A DNA stretch of 59,607 nt from Novosphingobium sp. (GTDB taxonomy: Bacteria > Pseudomonadota > Alphaproteobacteria > Sphingomonadales > Sphingomonadaceae): assembly GCF_025351285.1 (NCBI RefSeq), contig NZ_JANXWG010000099.1, positions 1 to 59,607 of the forward strand. Reading direction: 5' to 3'. Positions 18,333 to 29,291 of this stretch are shown one piece after another. Both the position numbers and the translations under genes were made by a program. Below the pieces are notes generated by a model. The model worked only from the letters and a program-made list of their open reading frames with translations. It did not search any database and was not told the DNA's origin. The stretch's first letter is position 1; each line of letters starts with the position of its first letter.

Positions 18333-18645
18333 CAATCGTCTCCCCGGACTTCACGGCCACACGGACCTTCTTGCCGTCCTTGGTTTCAAAACGCACGCGG
18401 GTTGCCTTGCCCGACTTCGGATCGGCCAAGCCGATCTTGCAGATCGCCAGTGGCGCTTCGCGACGATCGATTCCACCCTGCGGGTTCGCCTGGTCGGGCT
18501 TACGGTGACGGGCAGCGATATTCACGCCCTGCACCAACACCTTGCCATCCTTTGGCATGACCTGGAGCACCGTACCGGTACGCCCCTTGTCCTTGCCCGA
18601 ACGGACGACGACAGCGTCACCCTTCTTGATTTTTGCCGCAGCCAT
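18325..18645 (-). CDS. rplX: 50S ribosomal protein L24
   Basis: 106 residues with the KOW motif [20 protein letters not shown] near the N-terminus. L24 initiates 50S assembly at the 5-prime end of 23S rRNA. Its ATG overlaps the rplN stop (TAATG). Confidence 0.96.
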   Translation of the reverse strand: MAAAKIKKGDAVVVRSGKDKGRTGTVLQVMPKDGKVLVQGVNIAARHRKPDQANPQGGIDRREAPLAICKIGLADPKSGKATRVRFETKDGKKVRVAVKSGETIDG

Positions 18646-19013
18646 TAGAGCACCTCCGGCGCAAGGCTGATGATCTTCATGAACCCGCGAGCGCGCAATT
18701 CACGAACCACCGGGCCAAAGATGCGCGTGCCGATCGGCTCTTCGTTCTTGCCGACGAGCACCGCGGCATTGCTGTCGAAGCGGATCACCGAACCATCGGC
18801 GCGGCGCACTTCCTTGCGGGTGCGCACGATTACCGCGCGGTGAACATCGCCCTTTTTCACGCGGGCGCGGGGCTGGGCTTCCTTGATCGATACCACGATC
18901 ACGTCGCCCACACCGGCCACCCGGCGCTTCGATCCGCCCAGCACCTTGATGCACTGGACGCGCTTGGCGCCGCTGTTGTCAGCGACTTCAAGCTGGGATT
19001 GCATCTGGATCAT
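18645..19013 (-). CDS. rplN: 50S ribosomal protein L14
   Basis: 122 residues, [20 protein letters not shown] to the IISLAPEVL end, with no insertions. L14 forms intersubunit bridges with 16S rRNA and is the binding site of RsfS. It lies 61 bases downstream of rpsQ. Confidence 0.97.
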   Translation of the reverse strand: MIQMQSQLEVADNSGAKRVQCIKVLGGSKRRVAGVGDVIVVSIKEAQPRARVKKGDVHRAVIVRTRKEVRRADGSVIRFDSNAAVLVGKNEEPIGTRIFGPVVRELRARGFMKIISLAPEVL

Positions 19014-19074
19014 CGATCCGGTTCCTTTTCAGTGGCTTTCCGAGACCAGCCCGGAAGTTCCAAATGAGTAATTC

Positions 19075-19344
19075 TTAAACGTCTGCCTCGACGGCGGCGG
19101 TCTTTCCAGCGGTTACCCGCTCGATCACCTTCCAGGTCTTCAGCTTCGACATCGGGCGGGTCTCTTCGATCCGCACGGTCTCACCGGCCTTGAAGCTGTT
19201 GTCCTCGTCGTGCGCGTGATACTTCTTCGAACGACGGATGATCTTCCCGTACATCGGGTGCTTCACCTTGCGTTCGACCTGCACGATCACGGTCTTGTCG
19301 GCCTTGTCGGAAACCACGGTCCCGATGAGAATTCGCTTGGGCAT
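19075..19344 (-). CDS. rpsQ: 30S ribosomal protein S17
   Basis: 89 residues beginning [19 protein letters not shown]; the OB-fold core [10 protein letters not shown] and [15 protein letters not shown] are clear. It is a primary 16S rRNA binder. Confidence 0.96.
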   Translation of the reverse strand: MPKRILIGTVVSDKADKTVIVQVERKVKHPMYGKIIRRSKKYHAHDEDNSFKAGETVRIEETRPMSKLKTWKVIERVTAGKTAAVEADV

Positions 19345-19354
19345 CGTGTTCTCC

Positions 19355-19573
19355 TTACGCCGTCTTGGACTGCGAACGCTGCGTCTGCAGCGTCTTGATC
19401 CGGGCGATATCGCGACGCACTTCCTTGATGCGCGCAGGACGTTCGAGCTGGTTGGTCGCAGCCTGGAAGCGGAGATTGAATGCCTCGCGCTTCAGTTCGC
19501 CCAAGTCACCCGACAGTTGGTCGTCGCTCTTAACGCGCAGACCATCGATCTTGTCAGTCGTCTTGGCCATCAT
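19355..19573 (-). CDS. rpmC: 50S ribosomal protein L29
   Basis: 72 residues, two helices, with [18 protein letters not shown] and [12 protein letters not shown]29 sits at the tunnel exit by L23, the docking site of trigger factor and SRP. Its ATGATG start overlaps the rplP stop; either Met could initiate, the second having better spacing from GGGAG. Confidence 0.94.
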   Translation of the reverse strand: MMAKTTDKIDGLRVKSDDQLSGDLGELKREAFNLRFQAATNQLERPARIKEVRRDIARIKTLQTQRSQSKTA

Positions 19574-20004
19574 ACGGCTCCCAGGTGCGAGGTGTCGCCC
19601 AAGCGGGCCACGACCTTGGTCTTGATCGGCAGCTTCATCGCAGCGCGCTGGAACGCGATTGCGGCGAGCGGACCCGGAACACCATCGAGTTCAAACAGGA
19701 TGCGGCCCGGTTTGACGCGTGCTGCCCAGTATTCGATCGCACCCTTGCCCTTGCCCTGGCGGACTTCGGCGGGCTTCTTGGTGACCGGCACGTCGGGGAA
19801 CACGCGGATCCACAAGCGCCCCTGGCGCTTGATGTGGCGCGTGATCGCACGGCGAGCGGCTTCGATCTGGCGCGCAGTAATGCGTTCCGGTTCGAGCGCC
19901 TTGAGGCCGTAAGACCCGAAGTTCAGATCGGAGCCGCCCTTGGCGTCACCCTTGATCCGGCCCTTGAAGGTCTTGCGGAACTTGGTTTTCTTTGGCTGCA
20001 GCAT
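19570..20004 (-). CDS. rplP: 50S ribosomal protein L16
   Basis: 144 residues beginning [19 protein letters not shown]. The conserved [18 protein letters not shown] and [20 protein letters not shown] blocks approach the A-site tRNA. The Arg hydroxylated by YcfD in some species lies in the WIRVFPD region. Confidence 0.97.
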   Translation of the reverse strand: MLQPKKTKFRKTFKGRIKGDAKGGSDLNFGSYGLKALEPERITARQIEAARRAITRHIKRQGRLWIRVFPDVPVTKKPAEVRQGKGKGAIEYWAARVKPGRILFELDGVPGPLAAIAFQRAAMKLPIKTKVVARLGDTSHLGAV

Positions 20005-20025
20005 GGTTCTTGCTCTATCCTATGC

Positions 20026-20721
20026 TCAACGAGCAGGCCGGACGCCGGAAGTCTGGGCTTCCATCATCAAGCGGTCCTGCGCCATCGGGTCATGGCCGAG
20101 AATCTCGCCCTTGAAGATCCAGCACTTGATGCCGATGATCCCATAGGCGGTTAGCGCTTCGGCTTCGGCGTAATCGATGTGCGCGCGCAACGTGTGAGCC
20201 GGCACGCGACCTTCACGATACGATTCGACGCGCGCGATTTCCGCACCGCCCAAACGACCGCCGCAAGTGATCTTGATGCCTTCGGCACCCAGACGCATCG
20301 CCGACTGCATCGCGCGCTTCATCGCCCGACGAAACGCCACGCGGCGGATCAACTGGTCTGCAATGCCCTGCGCGACGAGCTTGGCGTCGATTTCGGGCTT
20401 GCGGATTTCGACGATGTTGAGTTTGACGTCGCTGCTGGTCATCGCGGCCAGCTTCGAACGCAGCTTTTCGATATCGGCGCCCTTCTTGCCGATGATCACG
20501 CCAGGGCGTGCGGCATAGATGGATACACGGCACAGTTTGGCCGGACGCTCGATCACCACCTTGGACACGGCAGCCTGCGGCAGCGTGTCCATGATGAACT
20601 TGCGCATCGCAAGGTCTTCCTTGAGCATCCGCTGATAGTTGCGCCCTTCGGCGTACCAGCGGCTGTCCCAAGTGCGGTTGATCTGCAGGCGCAGGCCGAT
20701 CGGATTGCTTTTATGACCCAT
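20026..20721 (-). CDS. rpsC: 30S ribosomal protein S3
   Basis: 231 residues, [20 protein letters not shown] start, KH domain with [14 protein letters not shown], and the C-terminal [18 protein letters not shown]. With S4 and S5 it forms the mRNA entry helicase of the ribosome. Three bases separate it from rplV. Confidence 0.97.
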   Translation of the reverse strand: MGHKSNPIGLRLQINRTWDSRWYAEGRNYQRMLKEDLAMRKFIMDTLPQAAVSKVVIERPAKLCRVSIYAARPGVIIGKKGADIEKLRSKLAAMTSSDVKLNIVEIRKPEIDAKLVAQGIADQLIRRVAFRRAMKRAMQSAMRLGAEGIKITCGGRLGGAEIARVESYREGRVPAHTLRAHIDYAEAEALTAYGIIGIKCWIFKGEILGHDPMAQDRLMMEAQTSGVRPAR

Positions 20722-20724
20722 GGC

Positions 20725-21114
20725 TCAGGCCTCCCCTGCTTCTTCTTCGACTTCACGCACAACGATGCGCAGCCGGCTGAATGGCTTCAGGATGCGCGTC
20801 GACTTGCCGCGACCACGCGTGTGGAAGCGCTTCATCGTGATCGACTTGCCCACGCTCGCTTCGGCGACGACCAATGCGTCGACGTCGAGGTTGTGGTTGT
20901 TTTCGGCGTTGGCGATCGCCGAAGCGAGTACCTTGCGCGCGTCAACCGCCATGCCCTTCTTCGAGAACGACAAAATGTTCATCGCGTCCTCGACGCGGCG
21001 ACCACGGATCAGGCCGGCAACCAGGTTGAGCTTCTGCGCCGAGCCACGGATCTGCGTGCCCACCGAGAGTGCTTCCTTGTCGCCCACGCGGCGCGGAGAT
21101 TTTTCCTTGCCCAT
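20725..21114 (-). CDS. rplV: 50S ribosomal protein L22
   Basis: 129 residues; LIRGRRVEDAMNIL and the tunnel-lining hairpin MKRFHTRGRGKSTRIL are visible. The loop lines the exit tunnel where macrolides and arrest peptides act. The C-terminus is acidic (EVEEEAGEA). The start shares a base with the rpsS stop. Confidence 0.97.
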   Translation of the reverse strand: MGKEKSPRRVGDKEALSVGTQIRGSAQKLNLVAGLIRGRRVEDAMNILSFSKKGMAVDARKVLASAIANAENNHNLDVDALVVAEASVGKSITMKRFHTRGRGKSTRILKPFSRLRIVVREVEEEAGEA

Positions 21115-21392
21115 CAGCGCTTGCCCTTCTTGTCCGCGGCGTGACCGGGGAACGTACGCGTCGGCGAGAATTCACCGAGCTTGTGCCCGACCATGTCTTC
21201 GTTGACCGAGACGGGAATGAACTTCTTCCCGTTGTAGACGTTGAACGTAAGCCCGACGAACTGCGGCAGGATCGTCGAACGACGCGACCAGGTCTTGATC
21301 GGGGCGACGCGGCTGCCGCTATCCTGTGCACCCTCTGCCTTCTTGAGCAGGTGCAGGTCGACGAAGGGGCCTTTCCAGACGGAACGTGCCAT
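21114..21392 (-). CDS. rpsS: 30S ribosomal protein S19
   Basis: 92 residues beginning [20 protein letters not shown], with [18 protein letters not shown] and the [13 protein letters not shown] end region. S19 pairs with S13 in the 30S head. Five bases downstream of rplB. Confidence 0.97.
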   Translation of the reverse strand: MARSVWKGPFVDLHLLKKAEGAQDSGSRVAPIKTWSRRSTILPQFVGLTFNVYNGKKFIPVSVNEDMVGHKLGEFSPTRTFPGHAADKKGKR

Positions 21393-21397
21393 GGCGG

Positions 21398-22234
21398 TTA
21401 CCTCTTCTTCTTAGCGTGACGCGACCGGATGATCATCTTGTCGGTCTGCTTGTTGTTGCGGGTGCGCGCACCCTTGGTCGGCTTGCCCCATGGCGTGACC
21501 GGATGACGGCCGCCCGAGGTCCGGCCTTCACCACCGCCGTGCGGGTGATCGACCGGGTTCTTGGCAACACCGCGAGTCAACGGACGAATGCCCATCCAGC
21601 GGCTGCGACCAGCCTTGCCGAGGTTCTGGTTCTGGTTATCGGGGTTCGAGACCGCTCCAACCGTACCCATGCAATCGCCACGCAGGTACCGTTGCTCGCC
21701 CGAGTTCAGGCGCACGATGACCATGCCGCGATCGCGACCGACCAACTGCACGTAAGTGCCTGCCGAACGAGCGATCTGACCGCCCTTGCCTGGCTTCATC
21801 TCGACGTTATGGATGATCGTGCCAACCGGCATCTGGCCCAGCGGCATCGCGTTGCCCGGCTTCACATCGACCTTTTCACCGGCGACCACAGTATCGCCAA
21901 CGGCGAGACGCTGGGGTGCCAGGATATAAGTCTGCGTGCCGTCGGTGTACTTCACCAGCGCAATGAACGCAGTACGGTTAGGGTCATATTCCAGGCGCTC
22001 TACCGTTGCGGGCATGTCCCACTTGCGGCGCTTGAAATCGATCGTCCGGTAAGACTGCTTGTGGCCGCCGGCGATGCCGCGCGACGTCACGTGGCCCTTG
22101 TTGTTGCGGCCGCCGGTCTTGCTCTTGCCTTCTGTCAGCGCCTTGACGGGCTTGCCCTTCCACAGCGACGACTTGTCGACGAGAATGAGGCCACGCCGCG
22201 CCGGGCTGGTCGGGTTATAATTCTTGAGTGCCAT
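21398..22234 (-). CDS. rplB: 50S ribosomal protein L2
   Basis: 278 residues, [16 protein letters not shown] start, and the [20 protein letters not shown] loop containing the conserved His near the peptidyl-transferase centre. Normal length. Confidence 0.97.
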   Translation of the reverse strand: MALKNYNPTSPARRGLILVDKSSLWKGKPVKALTEGKSKTGGRNNKGHVTSRGIAGGHKQSYRTIDFKRRKWDMPATVERLEYDPNRTAFIALVKYTDGTQTYILAPQRLAVGDTVVAGEKVDVKPGNAMPLGQMPVGTIIHNVEMKPGKGGQIARSAGTYVQLVGRDRGMVIVRLNSGEQRYLRGDCMGTVGAVSNPDNQNQNLGKAGRSRWMGIRPLTRGVAKNPVDHPHGGGEGRTSGGRHPVTPWGKPTKGARTRNNKQTDKMIIRSRHAKKKR

Positions 22235-22237
22235 GGC

Positions 22238-22567
22238 TTAACCCCTGACCCCTTCGGTGATGTCGATCGACTGGCCGGCGGCCAACGTGACAATCGCCTT
22301 CTTGATGTCCGTGCGCTTGTAGGGCTTGCCCTTCCAACGCTTGGTCTTGCCCTTCTGGACGATCGTGTTGACTGCGGTGACGCTGACATTGAACAGCGCT
22401 TCGACAGCCGCCTTGATCTCGGCCTTGGTGGCCTTGTTGGCCACCTTGAAGACAACCGCGTTGTGCTCGGAGAGCAGCGTTGCCTTCTCGGTGATGTGCG
22501 GAGCCACGATCACGTCATAATGACGCGTATCGATGCCATCCGTCTTCTTGGCGGGGGCCTTAGCCAT
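22238..22567 (-). CDS. rplW: 50S ribosomal protein L23
   Basis: 109 residues. The [20 protein letters not shown] start and [14 protein letters not shown] loop fit L23, the tunnel-exit protein that docks chaperones. Its start overlaps the end of rplD by eight bases. Confidence 0.96.
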   Translation of the reverse strand: MAKAPAKKTDGIDTRHYDVIVAPHITEKATLLSEHNAVVFKVANKATKAEIKAAVEALFNVSVTAVNTIVQKGKTKRWKGKPYKRTDIKKAIVTLAAGQSIDITEGVRG

Positions 22568-23186
22568 TGAAACGCGCCTCCAGCTTTTCGACCGCAGCGC
22601 GCGTCAGCACCAACGTGTCGTGCTTCAGGATGTCATAAACGTTGGCGCCCATCGCCGGCATCACGTTGACACCGACCAAGTTGCGCGCAGCGCGGGCAAA
22701 GCCCTCGTTGACGGCATCGCCATCGACGACCAGCACCTTGCGGCCCCAGTTCGCCTGGGCGAGCTGCGCACCAAGTGCCTTGGTCTTGGCATCGGTCAGA
22801 TCGAGCGTGTCGACGATCACCAGTCCGCCCTGGACCTTGGATGACAGCGCCATTCGCAAGCCAAGCGCACGGATCTTCTTGTTGAGCGAGACGTCGAAAT
22901 CGCGCTTGCGCGGACCGTGAGCCTTGCCACCACCGATGAAGATTGGTGCAGCACGATCGCCGTGGCGAGCGGTACCGCCACCCTTCTGGTTGCCCAACTT
23001 CTTGCCGGTACGGGCCACGTCAGACCGCTCGCGCGCCGCACGGGCGGTGCCGCGACGGTTCTCGAGCTGCCAGGTGACAACACGGTGAAGGATGTCGGCA
23101 CGGGGTTCGATCCCGAAGACGGCATCCGAAAGCTCGATATCGCTCGAACCTTCCGAACCGTCGAGGTTATGAAGCTTGATCTTCAT
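22560..23186 (-). CDS. rplD: 50S ribosomal protein L4
   Basis: 208 residues with [20 protein letters not shown] and [19 protein letters not shown], the tunnel loop. In E. coli L4 represses the S10 operon by binding its leader; the structured rpsJ-rplC spacer here is a possible target. It lies three bases downstream of rplC. Confidence 0.97.
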   Translation of the reverse strand: MKIKLHNLDGSEGSSDIELSDAVFGIEPRADILHRVVTWQLENRRGTARAARERSDVARTGKKLGNQKGGGTARHGDRAAPIFIGGGKAHGPRKRDFDVSLNKKIRALGLRMALSSKVQGGLVIVDTLDLTDAKTKALGAQLAQANWGRKVLVVDGDAVNEGFARAARNLVGVNVMPAMGANVYDILKHDTLVLTRAAVEKLEARFNG

Positions 23187-23189
23187 GGA

Positions 23190-23945
23190 TCAGCCCTCCT
23201 GACTGTCGGTCGCTTCGACCGCAGCGGACGTTTCCACCGGCGTATCGGCAGCAGCCGCATTGTTGTTGTCAGCCTGCTTGACGGCACCCGGATAAGGCGC
23301 GTCAGCGTGGCGCGAAACCTTGACCGAGTCACGGACGAGCAACCAGGCATTCTTGGCGCCGGGGACCGAGCCCTTGACGAAGATCAGCCCACGCTCGTCA
23401 TCCGTGCGGACAACTTCGAGGTTCTGCTGGGTGCGTTGCTTGTCACCCATGTGGCCGGCCATCTTCTTGTTCTTGAAGACGCGACCCGGATCCTGCCGCT
23501 GACCGGTCGAACCGAGTGCACGGTGCGAGATCGACACACCGTGGGTAGCGCGCATGCCGCCGAAGCCCCAACGCTTCATGCCGCCCTGGAAACCCTTGCC
23601 CTGCGTGTTGCCCGAAACATCGATCAACTGGCCGGTGACAAAGTGCGAGGCGGCAATCGTGGCCCCAACATCGAGTGTGGCATCGTCAGCCACACGAAAT
23701 TCGGCGACGCAAGCCTTGAGTGGCACTTCGGCCTTGGCAAAATGCTCACGCTGCGGCTTGGCAACGTTCTTCTGCTTGGCGGTGCCTGCACCGAGCTGCA
23801 ACGCGACGTAACCGTCACGTTCCGCAGTCCGGACCGAAACCACCTGACAATCTTCAAGCGACAGGACGGTAACCGGCACGTGCCGTCCGTCGTCTTGGAA
23901 CAGGCGGGTCATCCCCACCTTCTTCGCGATCACGCCAGTGCGCAT
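23190..23945 (-). CDS. rplC: 50S ribosomal protein L3 with Ala-rich C-terminal tail
   Basis: 251 residues from the ATG at 23945, which follows GAGGAG by seven bases ([16 protein letters not shown]). The [14 protein letters not shown] loop includes the glutamine normally methylated by PrmB. After residue about 215 there is a tail of some 35 residues rich in Ala, Asn, Glu and Asp, absent from the 209-residue E. coli protein. A longer frame open to 24137 has no family support. Confidence 0.96.
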   Translation of the reverse strand: MRTGVIAKKVGMTRLFQDDGRHVPVTVLSLEDCQVVSVRTAERDGYVALQLGAGTAKQKNVAKPQREHFAKAEVPLKACVAEFRVADDATLDVGATIAASHFVTGQLIDVSGNTQGKGFQGGMKRWGFGGMRATHGVSISHRALGSTGQRQDPGRVFKNKKMAGHMGDKQRTQQNLEVVRTDDERGLIFVKGSVPGAKNAWLLVRDSVKVSRHADAPYPGAVKQADNNNAAAADTPVETSAAVEATDSQEG

Positions 23946-24292
23946 GATCATGCTCCTCAATACCGGGGCAGCGCAGCGGTTACCGCGCGAACCCCACAGA
24001 GGCCTTACGGAGACCATCTCCGAAAGGCATGTCCAGCCCTGAAAATTGGAAACGAGCCCCGTCCGGGCTGGTTGCCGAAACGAACCCTCACGGGATCGTC
24101 TCGACGAGACGGGGGACGCTTGCCCGGCTATGCCCATTCGAATTTCGAACAGACGGCGCCGGAGGTATCCCTGTGTCCGGCGGGTTGCCCCGCTTTGTCC
24201 GACCCGGGCCGAAGCCAGGGTGGGAAGGAATGTGGCCCGAAGGCCGGTATGCTTTTGGTCCGAAGACCGAAACCTTGTCGACTCGCGTCGGC
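23946..24292 (-). promoter_or_regulatory. Structured rpsJ-rplC spacer, candidate ribosomal-protein leader
   Basis: A 347-base gap where most genomes have a short one. On the minus strand it reads, from rpsJ to rplC: GGTC-TTCG-GACC (24257-24268), GGCC-TTCG-GGCC (24234-24245), GGC-TTCG-GCC (24207-24216), a perfect CGTCTCG-A-CGAGACG dyad (24097-24111), AGCCC-GGACG-GGGCT (24055-24069), and a two-part stem of 5 + 6 pairs (24002-24028) 56 bases before the rplC start. Three of the loops are UUCG, the stable tetraloop. No ORF is convincing. I infer cis-regulation or transcript processing, possibly by L4 or L3; an internal promoter is not excluded. Confidence 0.55.
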
Positions 24293-24604
24293 TTACGCCA
24301 GCTTGATCTCGACATTGACGCCGGCGGCGAGGTCGAGCTTCATCAGCGCGTCCACGGTGGCGGCGTTGGGTTGCACGATATCGAGCAACCGCTTGTAGGT
24401 GCGGACTTCGAACTGCTCACGCGACTTCTTGTCGATGTGCGGCCCGCGGTTGACGCAGAACTTTTCGATGCGCGTCGGAAGCGGAATAGGGCCCCGGATC
24501 AGCGCGCCGGTGCGGCGAGCGGTATCCGCGATTTCTCCAGTGGCCTGGTCGAGCACACGATGATCGAAGGCCTTGAGGCGAATGCGGATATTCTGGGCGT
24601 CCAT
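24293..24604 (-). CDS. rpsJ: 30S ribosomal protein S10 (NusE)
   Basis: 103 residues beginning [20 protein letters not shown], with [20 protein letters not shown]. Besides its ribosomal role, S10 works with NusB in antitermination. It follows tuf by 142 bases that include a 14-bp stem, so the S10 operon may begin anew here or be attenuated. Confidence 0.97.
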   Translation of the reverse strand: MDAQNIRIRLKAFDHRVLDQATGEIADTARRTGALIRGPIPLPTRIEKFCVNRGPHIDKKSREQFEVRTYKRLLDIVQPNAATVDALMKLDLAAGVNVEIKLA

Positions 24605-24696
24605 GTCCGTTTACCGATGCGAAAGAGCAAAACCAAGATCGGCCGTCCCGCCTTCTCACCCCTAAGGGAGCAAGCGGGGCAGCCGCTAAATGACCG

Positions 24697-24733
24697 CCGC
24701 CAGAGACCCGAATCAGATCCGGGTCTCTGGCGG
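24697..24733 (-). terminator. 14-bp stem-loop downstream of tuf
   Basis: CCGCCAGAGACCCG and CGGGTCTCTGGCGG are perfect complements around a 9-base loop, starting 13 bases past the tuf stop. On the minus strand it is followed by a weak TCATTT. It probably terminates or attenuates str-operon transcription before rpsJ. A smaller hairpin (AGCGG/CCGCT, 24673-24687) follows. Confidence 0.6.
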
Positions 24734-24746
24734 AGCGGCGCCTATA

Positions 24747-25937
24747 TTACTTCGAGATCGTGCTGACAACCCCAGAACCGACGGTCCGACCACCTTCGCG
24801 GATTGCAAAGCGCAAGCCCGGGTCCATCGCGATCGGCGCGATCAGCTTGACGCCGATCGAGACGTTGTCGCCCGGCATGACCATTTCGGTGCCCTCGGGG
24901 AGGATCACTTCGCCGGTCACGTCAGTGGTGCGGAAGTAGAACTGCGGGCGGTAGTTGGCGAAGAACGGCGTATGACGGCCACCTTCATCCTTCGACAGCA
25001 CGTACACTTCGGCGGCAAACTCGGTGTGCGGCGTAACCGAACCGGGCTTGCAGAGAACCTGGCCGCGCTCGACGTCTTCACGCTTCACGCCGCGAACCAG
25101 CGCGCCGATGTTGTCGCCGGCCTCACCCTGGTCGAGCAGCTTGCGGAACATTTCAACGCCGGTAACGACGGTCTTCTGTGTGTCCTTGAGGCCGACGATC
25201 TCGACTTCCTCGCCAACCTTGACGATGCCGGCTTCGACGCGGCCGGTGACGACCGTACCACGACCCGAGATCGAGAACACGTCTTCCACTGGCATCAGGA
25301 ACGGCTTGTCAGTCGGGCGCGGGGGCTGCGGGATGAACTCGTCGACTGCCTTCATCAGCGCGTAGATCGATTCCTTGCCGATCGCGTCGTCGCGGCCTTC
25401 GAGCGCGGCCAGGGCCGAACCCTTGACGAACGGAATAGCGTCGCCATCGAAGCCATAATACGTCAGCAGTTCGCGCATTTCGAGTTCGACGAGTTCGAGG
25501 ATCTCGTCGTCGTCGACCTGATCAACCTTGTTCATGTAAACGACCAGTGCCGGAACGCCGACCTGACGTGCAAGCAGGATGTGCTCGCGAGTCTGCGGCA
25601 TCGGGCCATCGGCCGAGTTAACGACCAGGATCGCGCCGTCCATCTGCGCAGCGCCGGTGATCATGTTCTTCACATAATCGGCGTGGCCCGGGCAATCGAC
25701 GTGAGCGTAGTGACGCGCTTCGGTTTCGTATTCGACGTGCGCAGTCGAGATCGTGATGCCGCGCTCACGCTCTTCGGGCGCCTTGTCGATGTTGGCATAA
25801 TCGGTGAAGGTGGCACCGCCGGTTTCGGCCAGCACCTTGGTGATTGCGGCCGTCAGCGTGGTCTTGCCATGGTCGACGTGACCGATGGTGCCGATGTTGC
25901 AGTGCGGCTTCGTCCGCTGGAATTTTGCCTTTGCCAT
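24747..25937 (-). CDS. tuf: Elongation factor Tu
   Basis: 396 residues. GTPase motifs: G1 GHVDHGKT, G3 DCPGHADY, G4 NKVD; domain 2 with [11 protein letters not shown] and domain 3 to VVSTISK. It delivers aminoacyl-tRNA to the ribosomal A site. One copy lies in this window, at the standard place between fusA and rpsJ. AGAAGG precedes the start. Confidence 0.98.
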   Translation of the reverse strand: MAKAKFQRTKPHCNIGTIGHVDHGKTTLTAAITKVLAETGGATFTDYANIDKAPEERERGITISTAHVEYETEARHYAHVDCPGHADYVKNMITGAAQMDGAILVVNSADGPMPQTREHILLARQVGVPALVVYMNKVDQVDDDEILELVELEMRELLTYYGFDGDAIPFVKGSALAALEGRDDAIGKESIYALMKAVDEFIPQPPRPTDKPFLMPVEDVFSISGRGTVVTGRVEAGIVKVGEEVEIVGLKDTQKTVVTGVEMFRKLLDQGEAGDNIGALVRGVKREDVERGQVLCKPGSVTPHTEFAAEVYVLSKDEGGRHTPFFANYRPQFYFRTTDVTGEVILPEGTEMVMPGDNVSIGVKLIAPIAMDPGLRFAIREGGRTVGSGVVSTISK

Positions 25938-26056
25938 TGTCCAAACCTTCTGTTCGCTTGAATTTGATTGCTGCGGAGACCGCGCCCGCTGAATCGAGCG
26001 CCGCCCCTAGTATGAACTTGCCGATCAGGCAAGCTTCTCCGTGATCCTCACTCGCC

Positions 26057-28129
26057 TCAGGCGAGCTTTTCCTTGACTTCGGCTGCGACGTTGGCCGGGA
26101 CCTCGTCGTAGTGTGAGAAGAACATCGAGTAGTTGGCACGCCCTTGCGTGAACGAGCGGAGCTGGTTCACGTAGCCGAACATGTTCGCCAGCGGCACCAT
26201 CGCCTCGACGACCTGGGCGTTGCCCCGGCTGTCGGTGCCCTGGATTTGCCCGCGACGGCTGTTCATGTCGCCGATGACGTCGCCCAGATATTCCTCGGGG
26301 CTGACGACCTCGACCTTCATGATCGGTTCGAGCAGCTTGATGCCGGCCTTCTGCGCCACTTCACGCATGCAGGCGCGGCCTGCGATTTCAAACGCCAGCG
26401 CCGACGAGTCGACGTCGTGGTAGGCGCCGTCGTAAAGCAGGATCTCGAAATCGATGATCGGGAACCCGACCAGCGAACCCGAAGCGGCGGTTTCCCGCAT
26501 GCCCTTTTCGATCGCGGGGATAAATTCCTTGGGAATGTTACCGCCCTTGATCTCGTCCTTGAAGATGATGCCCGAACCGCGCTCGCCCGGATTGACCTTG
26601 ACCTTCACGCGACCGAACTGGCCCGTACCGCCCGACTGCTTCTTGTGCGTGTAATCGACGTCGACCGGCTTGCCGAGGTATTCGCGGTAAGCCACCTGCG
26701 GCGCACCGACGTTGGCTTCGACCTTGAACTCGCGGCGCATGCGATCGACAATGATGTCGAGGTGCAATTCGCCCATGCCCTTGATGATCGTCTGGCCCGA
26801 TTCGTGATCGGTCGAAACGCGGAACGAGGGGTCCTCGGCCGAGAGACGGTTGAGCGCGATGCCCATCTTCTCCTGGTCGGCCTTGGTCTTGGGTTCGACC
26901 GACAGTTCAATCACCGGCTCGGGGAATTCCATCCGTTCGAGCACGATCGGCTGCCGTTCGGCGCAGAGCGTGTCGCCCGTCGTGGTTTCCTTCATGCCGG
27001 CGAGTGCAACGATGTCGCCCGCGAAGGCTTCGTCGATGTCCTTGCGGTCGTTCGCGTGCATTTCGAGGATGCGGCCGACCTTCTCCTTCTTGTCCTTCAC
27101 CGAGTTCAGGTAGGTGCCCTTGGTGAGCGAACCCGAATAGATGCGGATAAAGGTCAGGCTGCCGACGAACGGATCGTTCATCACCTTGAACGCCAGCGCG
27201 CTGAACGGTGCGTCGTCCTTGGGCGGCCGGCTGTCCTTCTCGTCGCTGTCCATCTTGACGCCCTGCACGTCTTCGATGTCCAGCGGCGAAGGCAGATAGT
27301 CGACCACGGCATCGAGCAGTGGCTGGACGCCCTTGTTCTTGAATGCCGAGCCGCACACCACCGGCACGAACGAATGGTTGAGCGTACCCTTGCGGATGCA
27401 CGCTTTCAGCGTGGCGACATCGGGTTCCTTGCCGTCGAGATAGGCTTCCATCGCGTCGTCGTCCTGGTCGATGACCAGTTCGATCAATTCGCTGCGATAG
27501 AGCGCTGCTTCGTCGGCGAGATCCGCCGGGATTTCCTCGTAGAAGAACTCGGCGCCGAGCGATTCGTCCTTCCAGATGATCGCCCGGTTCTCGACCAGGT
27601 CGACCAACCCGCGCAGATCGGCTTCGAGGCCGATCGGGATGTACAGCACCGCCGGCTTGGCGCCCAAGCGGTCGATGATCGACTGGACACAATACTTGAA
27701 GTTGGCACCGGTGCGGTCGAGCTTGTTGATAAAGCACATACGTGGAACGCCGTACTTATCAGCCTGGCGCCACACGGTTTCGGACTGGGGTTCGACTCCG
27801 GCCACGCCGTCGAAGCAGGCTACCGCGCCGTCCAGCACCCGCAGCGAGCGTTCGACTTCGATGGTGAAGTCCACGTGCCCGGGGGTGTCGATGATGTTGA
27901 TGCGGTAATCGCCCCAGAAGCACGTCGTGGCTGCCGAAGTGATTGTAATACCACGTTCTTGCTCTTGCTCCATCCAGTCCATGGTGGCGGCGCCGTCGTG
28001 GACCTCGCCGATCTTGTAGGACTTGCCGGTGTAGAACAGGATGCGCTCGGTCGTCGTCGTCTTGCCGGCGTCGATGTGCGCCATGATGCCGATGTTGCGA
28101 TACATCGAGAGCGGATGGCTGCGGGCCAT
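26057..28129 (-). CDS. fusA: Elongation factor G
   Basis: 690 residues. G1 AHIDAGKT, G2 region [11 protein letters not shown]3 DTPGHVDF and G4 NKLDRTGA are in domain I; domain IV has [20 protein letters not shown], and domain V ends [20 protein letters not shown]. It catalyses ribosomal translocation and helps recycling. The 138-base gap to rpsG has a short GGTCGACC palindrome but no T-run. Confidence 0.98.
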   Translation of the reverse strand: MARSHPLSMYRNIGIMAHIDAGKTTTTERILFYTGKSYKIGEVHDGAATMDWMEQEQERGITITSAATTCFWGDYRINIIDTPGHVDFTIEVERSLRVLDGAVACFDGVAGVEPQSETVWRQADKYGVPRMCFINKLDRTGANFKYCVQSIIDRLGAKPAVLYIPIGLEADLRGLVDLVENRAIIWKDESLGAEFFYEEIPADLADEAALYRSELIELVIDQDDDAMEAYLDGKEPDVATLKACIRKGTLNHSFVPVVCGSAFKNKGVQPLLDAVVDYLPSPLDIEDVQGVKMDSDEKDSRPPKDDAPFSALAFKVMNDPFVGSLTFIRIYSGSLTKGTYLNSVKDKKEKVGRILEMHANDRKDIDEAFAGDIVALAGMKETTTGDTLCAERQPIVLERMEFPEPVIELSVEPKTKADQEKMGIALNRLSAEDPSFRVSTDHESGQTIIKGMGELHLDIIVDRMRREFKVEANVGAPQVAYREYLGKPVDVDYTHKKQSGGTGQFGRVKVKVNPGERGSGIIFKDEIKGGNIPKEFIPAIEKGMRETAASGSLVGFPIIDFEILLYDGAYHDVDSSALAFEIAGRACMREVAQKAGIKLLEPIMKVEVVSPEEYLGDVIGDMNSRRGQIQGTDSRGNAQVVEAMVPLANMFGYVNQLRSFTQGRANYSMFFSHYDEVPANVAAEVKEKLA

Positions 28130-28267
28130 GTCTGCTATTCCTTTGCCGAGAGGCGTTTTAGCTGGAAAGTTGCGCCGGTCGACCGGAGCACACCGCCCAT
28201 ATGGTTACGAATGTGACGATTTGAAGACGCCCGCCACCCAAAAGCAGCCCGGCGCCCTCGAATCGCT

Positions 28268-28738
28268 TTACCAACGGTAGTGTGAGAACGCCCGGTTCGC
28301 GTCCGCCATGCGGTGCGTATCTTCGCGCTTCTTCACCGCGTTGCCGCGGTTGTTCGCCGCGTCGAGCAGTTCCGCCGACAGCCGCGCCACCATCGTCGTT
28401 TCCGACCGGTTGCGCGCCGCGGTGATCAGCCAGCGCATGGCCAGCGCCTGCGCACGTTCGGGCCGCACTTCGACCGGCACCTGGTACGTAGCACCACCCA
28501 CACGGCGCGACCGGACTTCGATCTGCGGCTTCACGTTGTTGAGCGCATCGTGGAACAGCTGGATCGGATCGGCCTTGGCGCGGGTCTGCATCGTATCCAT
28601 CGCGCCATAGACGATCGATTCGGCGACCGACTTCTTCCCGTCGAGCATGAGGTTGTTCATGAACTTCGACAGGGTCTGATCCTTGAACATCGGATCAGGC
28701 AGGATTTCCCGCTTCTCGGGACGACGACGACGTGACAT
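28268..28738 (-). CDS. rpsG: 30S ribosomal protein S7
   Basis: 156 residues, [18 protein letters not shown] start, [13 protein letters not shown] and the [20 protein letters not shown] block. S7 nucleates the 30S head and in E. coli represses its own translation by binding the rpsL-rpsG spacer. The ribosome-binding site (AAGGAG) is held in a small hairpin, see the spacer entry. Confidence 0.97.
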   Translation of the reverse strand: MSRRRRPEKREILPDPMFKDQTLSKFMNNLMLDGKKSVAESIVYGAMDTMQTRAKADPIQLFHDALNNVKPQIEVRSRRVGGATYQVPVEVRPERAQALAMRWLITAARNRSETTMVARLSAELLDAANNRGNAVKKREDTHRMADANRAFSHYRW

Positions 28739-28899
28739 TTGATCTTACTCCTTCGGAGTGCGGCAGACCCATCCGGGTCTGCCTTGCGGTGCCGGCCCGC
28801 TCCCCCTGCCCAGCCACCCAGAGTTTACCCCTTAGGGGCGTCTGGGCAGGGGGAGCGGGCCGGCACCGCGAGAATGGGTCTCGCGAGCGTTAGCCCGGC
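28739..28899 (-). promoter_or_regulatory. rpsL-rpsG spacer with 28-bp perfect stem and RBS hairpin, candidate S7 control region
   Basis: Arms 28786-28813 and 28842-28869 are exact reverse complements over 28 bases (GCGGTGCCGGCCCGCTCCCC onward) around a 28-nt loop that itself contains CCCC-TTA-GGGG. Nearer rpsG a 9-bp hairpin (28762-28783) and ACTCC-GAA-GGAGT (28747-28759) follow; the last pairs the rpsG ribosome-binding site. Nearer rpsL a CGCGAGA/TCTCGCG hairpin (28867-28885) shares three bases with the long stem. No T-run is present, so intrinsic termination is unlikely. In E. coli S7 binds this same intercistronic position; a long duplex would also suit RNase III. Both are inferences. Confidence 0.7.
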
Positions 28900-29271
<372 letters not shown>

Positions 29272-29291
29272 GTAATCGCTTCACCTTTTTG

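Noticed and set aside
26144..28216. 690-codon plus-strand open frame over fusA
   Set aside because: Shadow of elongation factor G; composition of a mirror frame with no domain.
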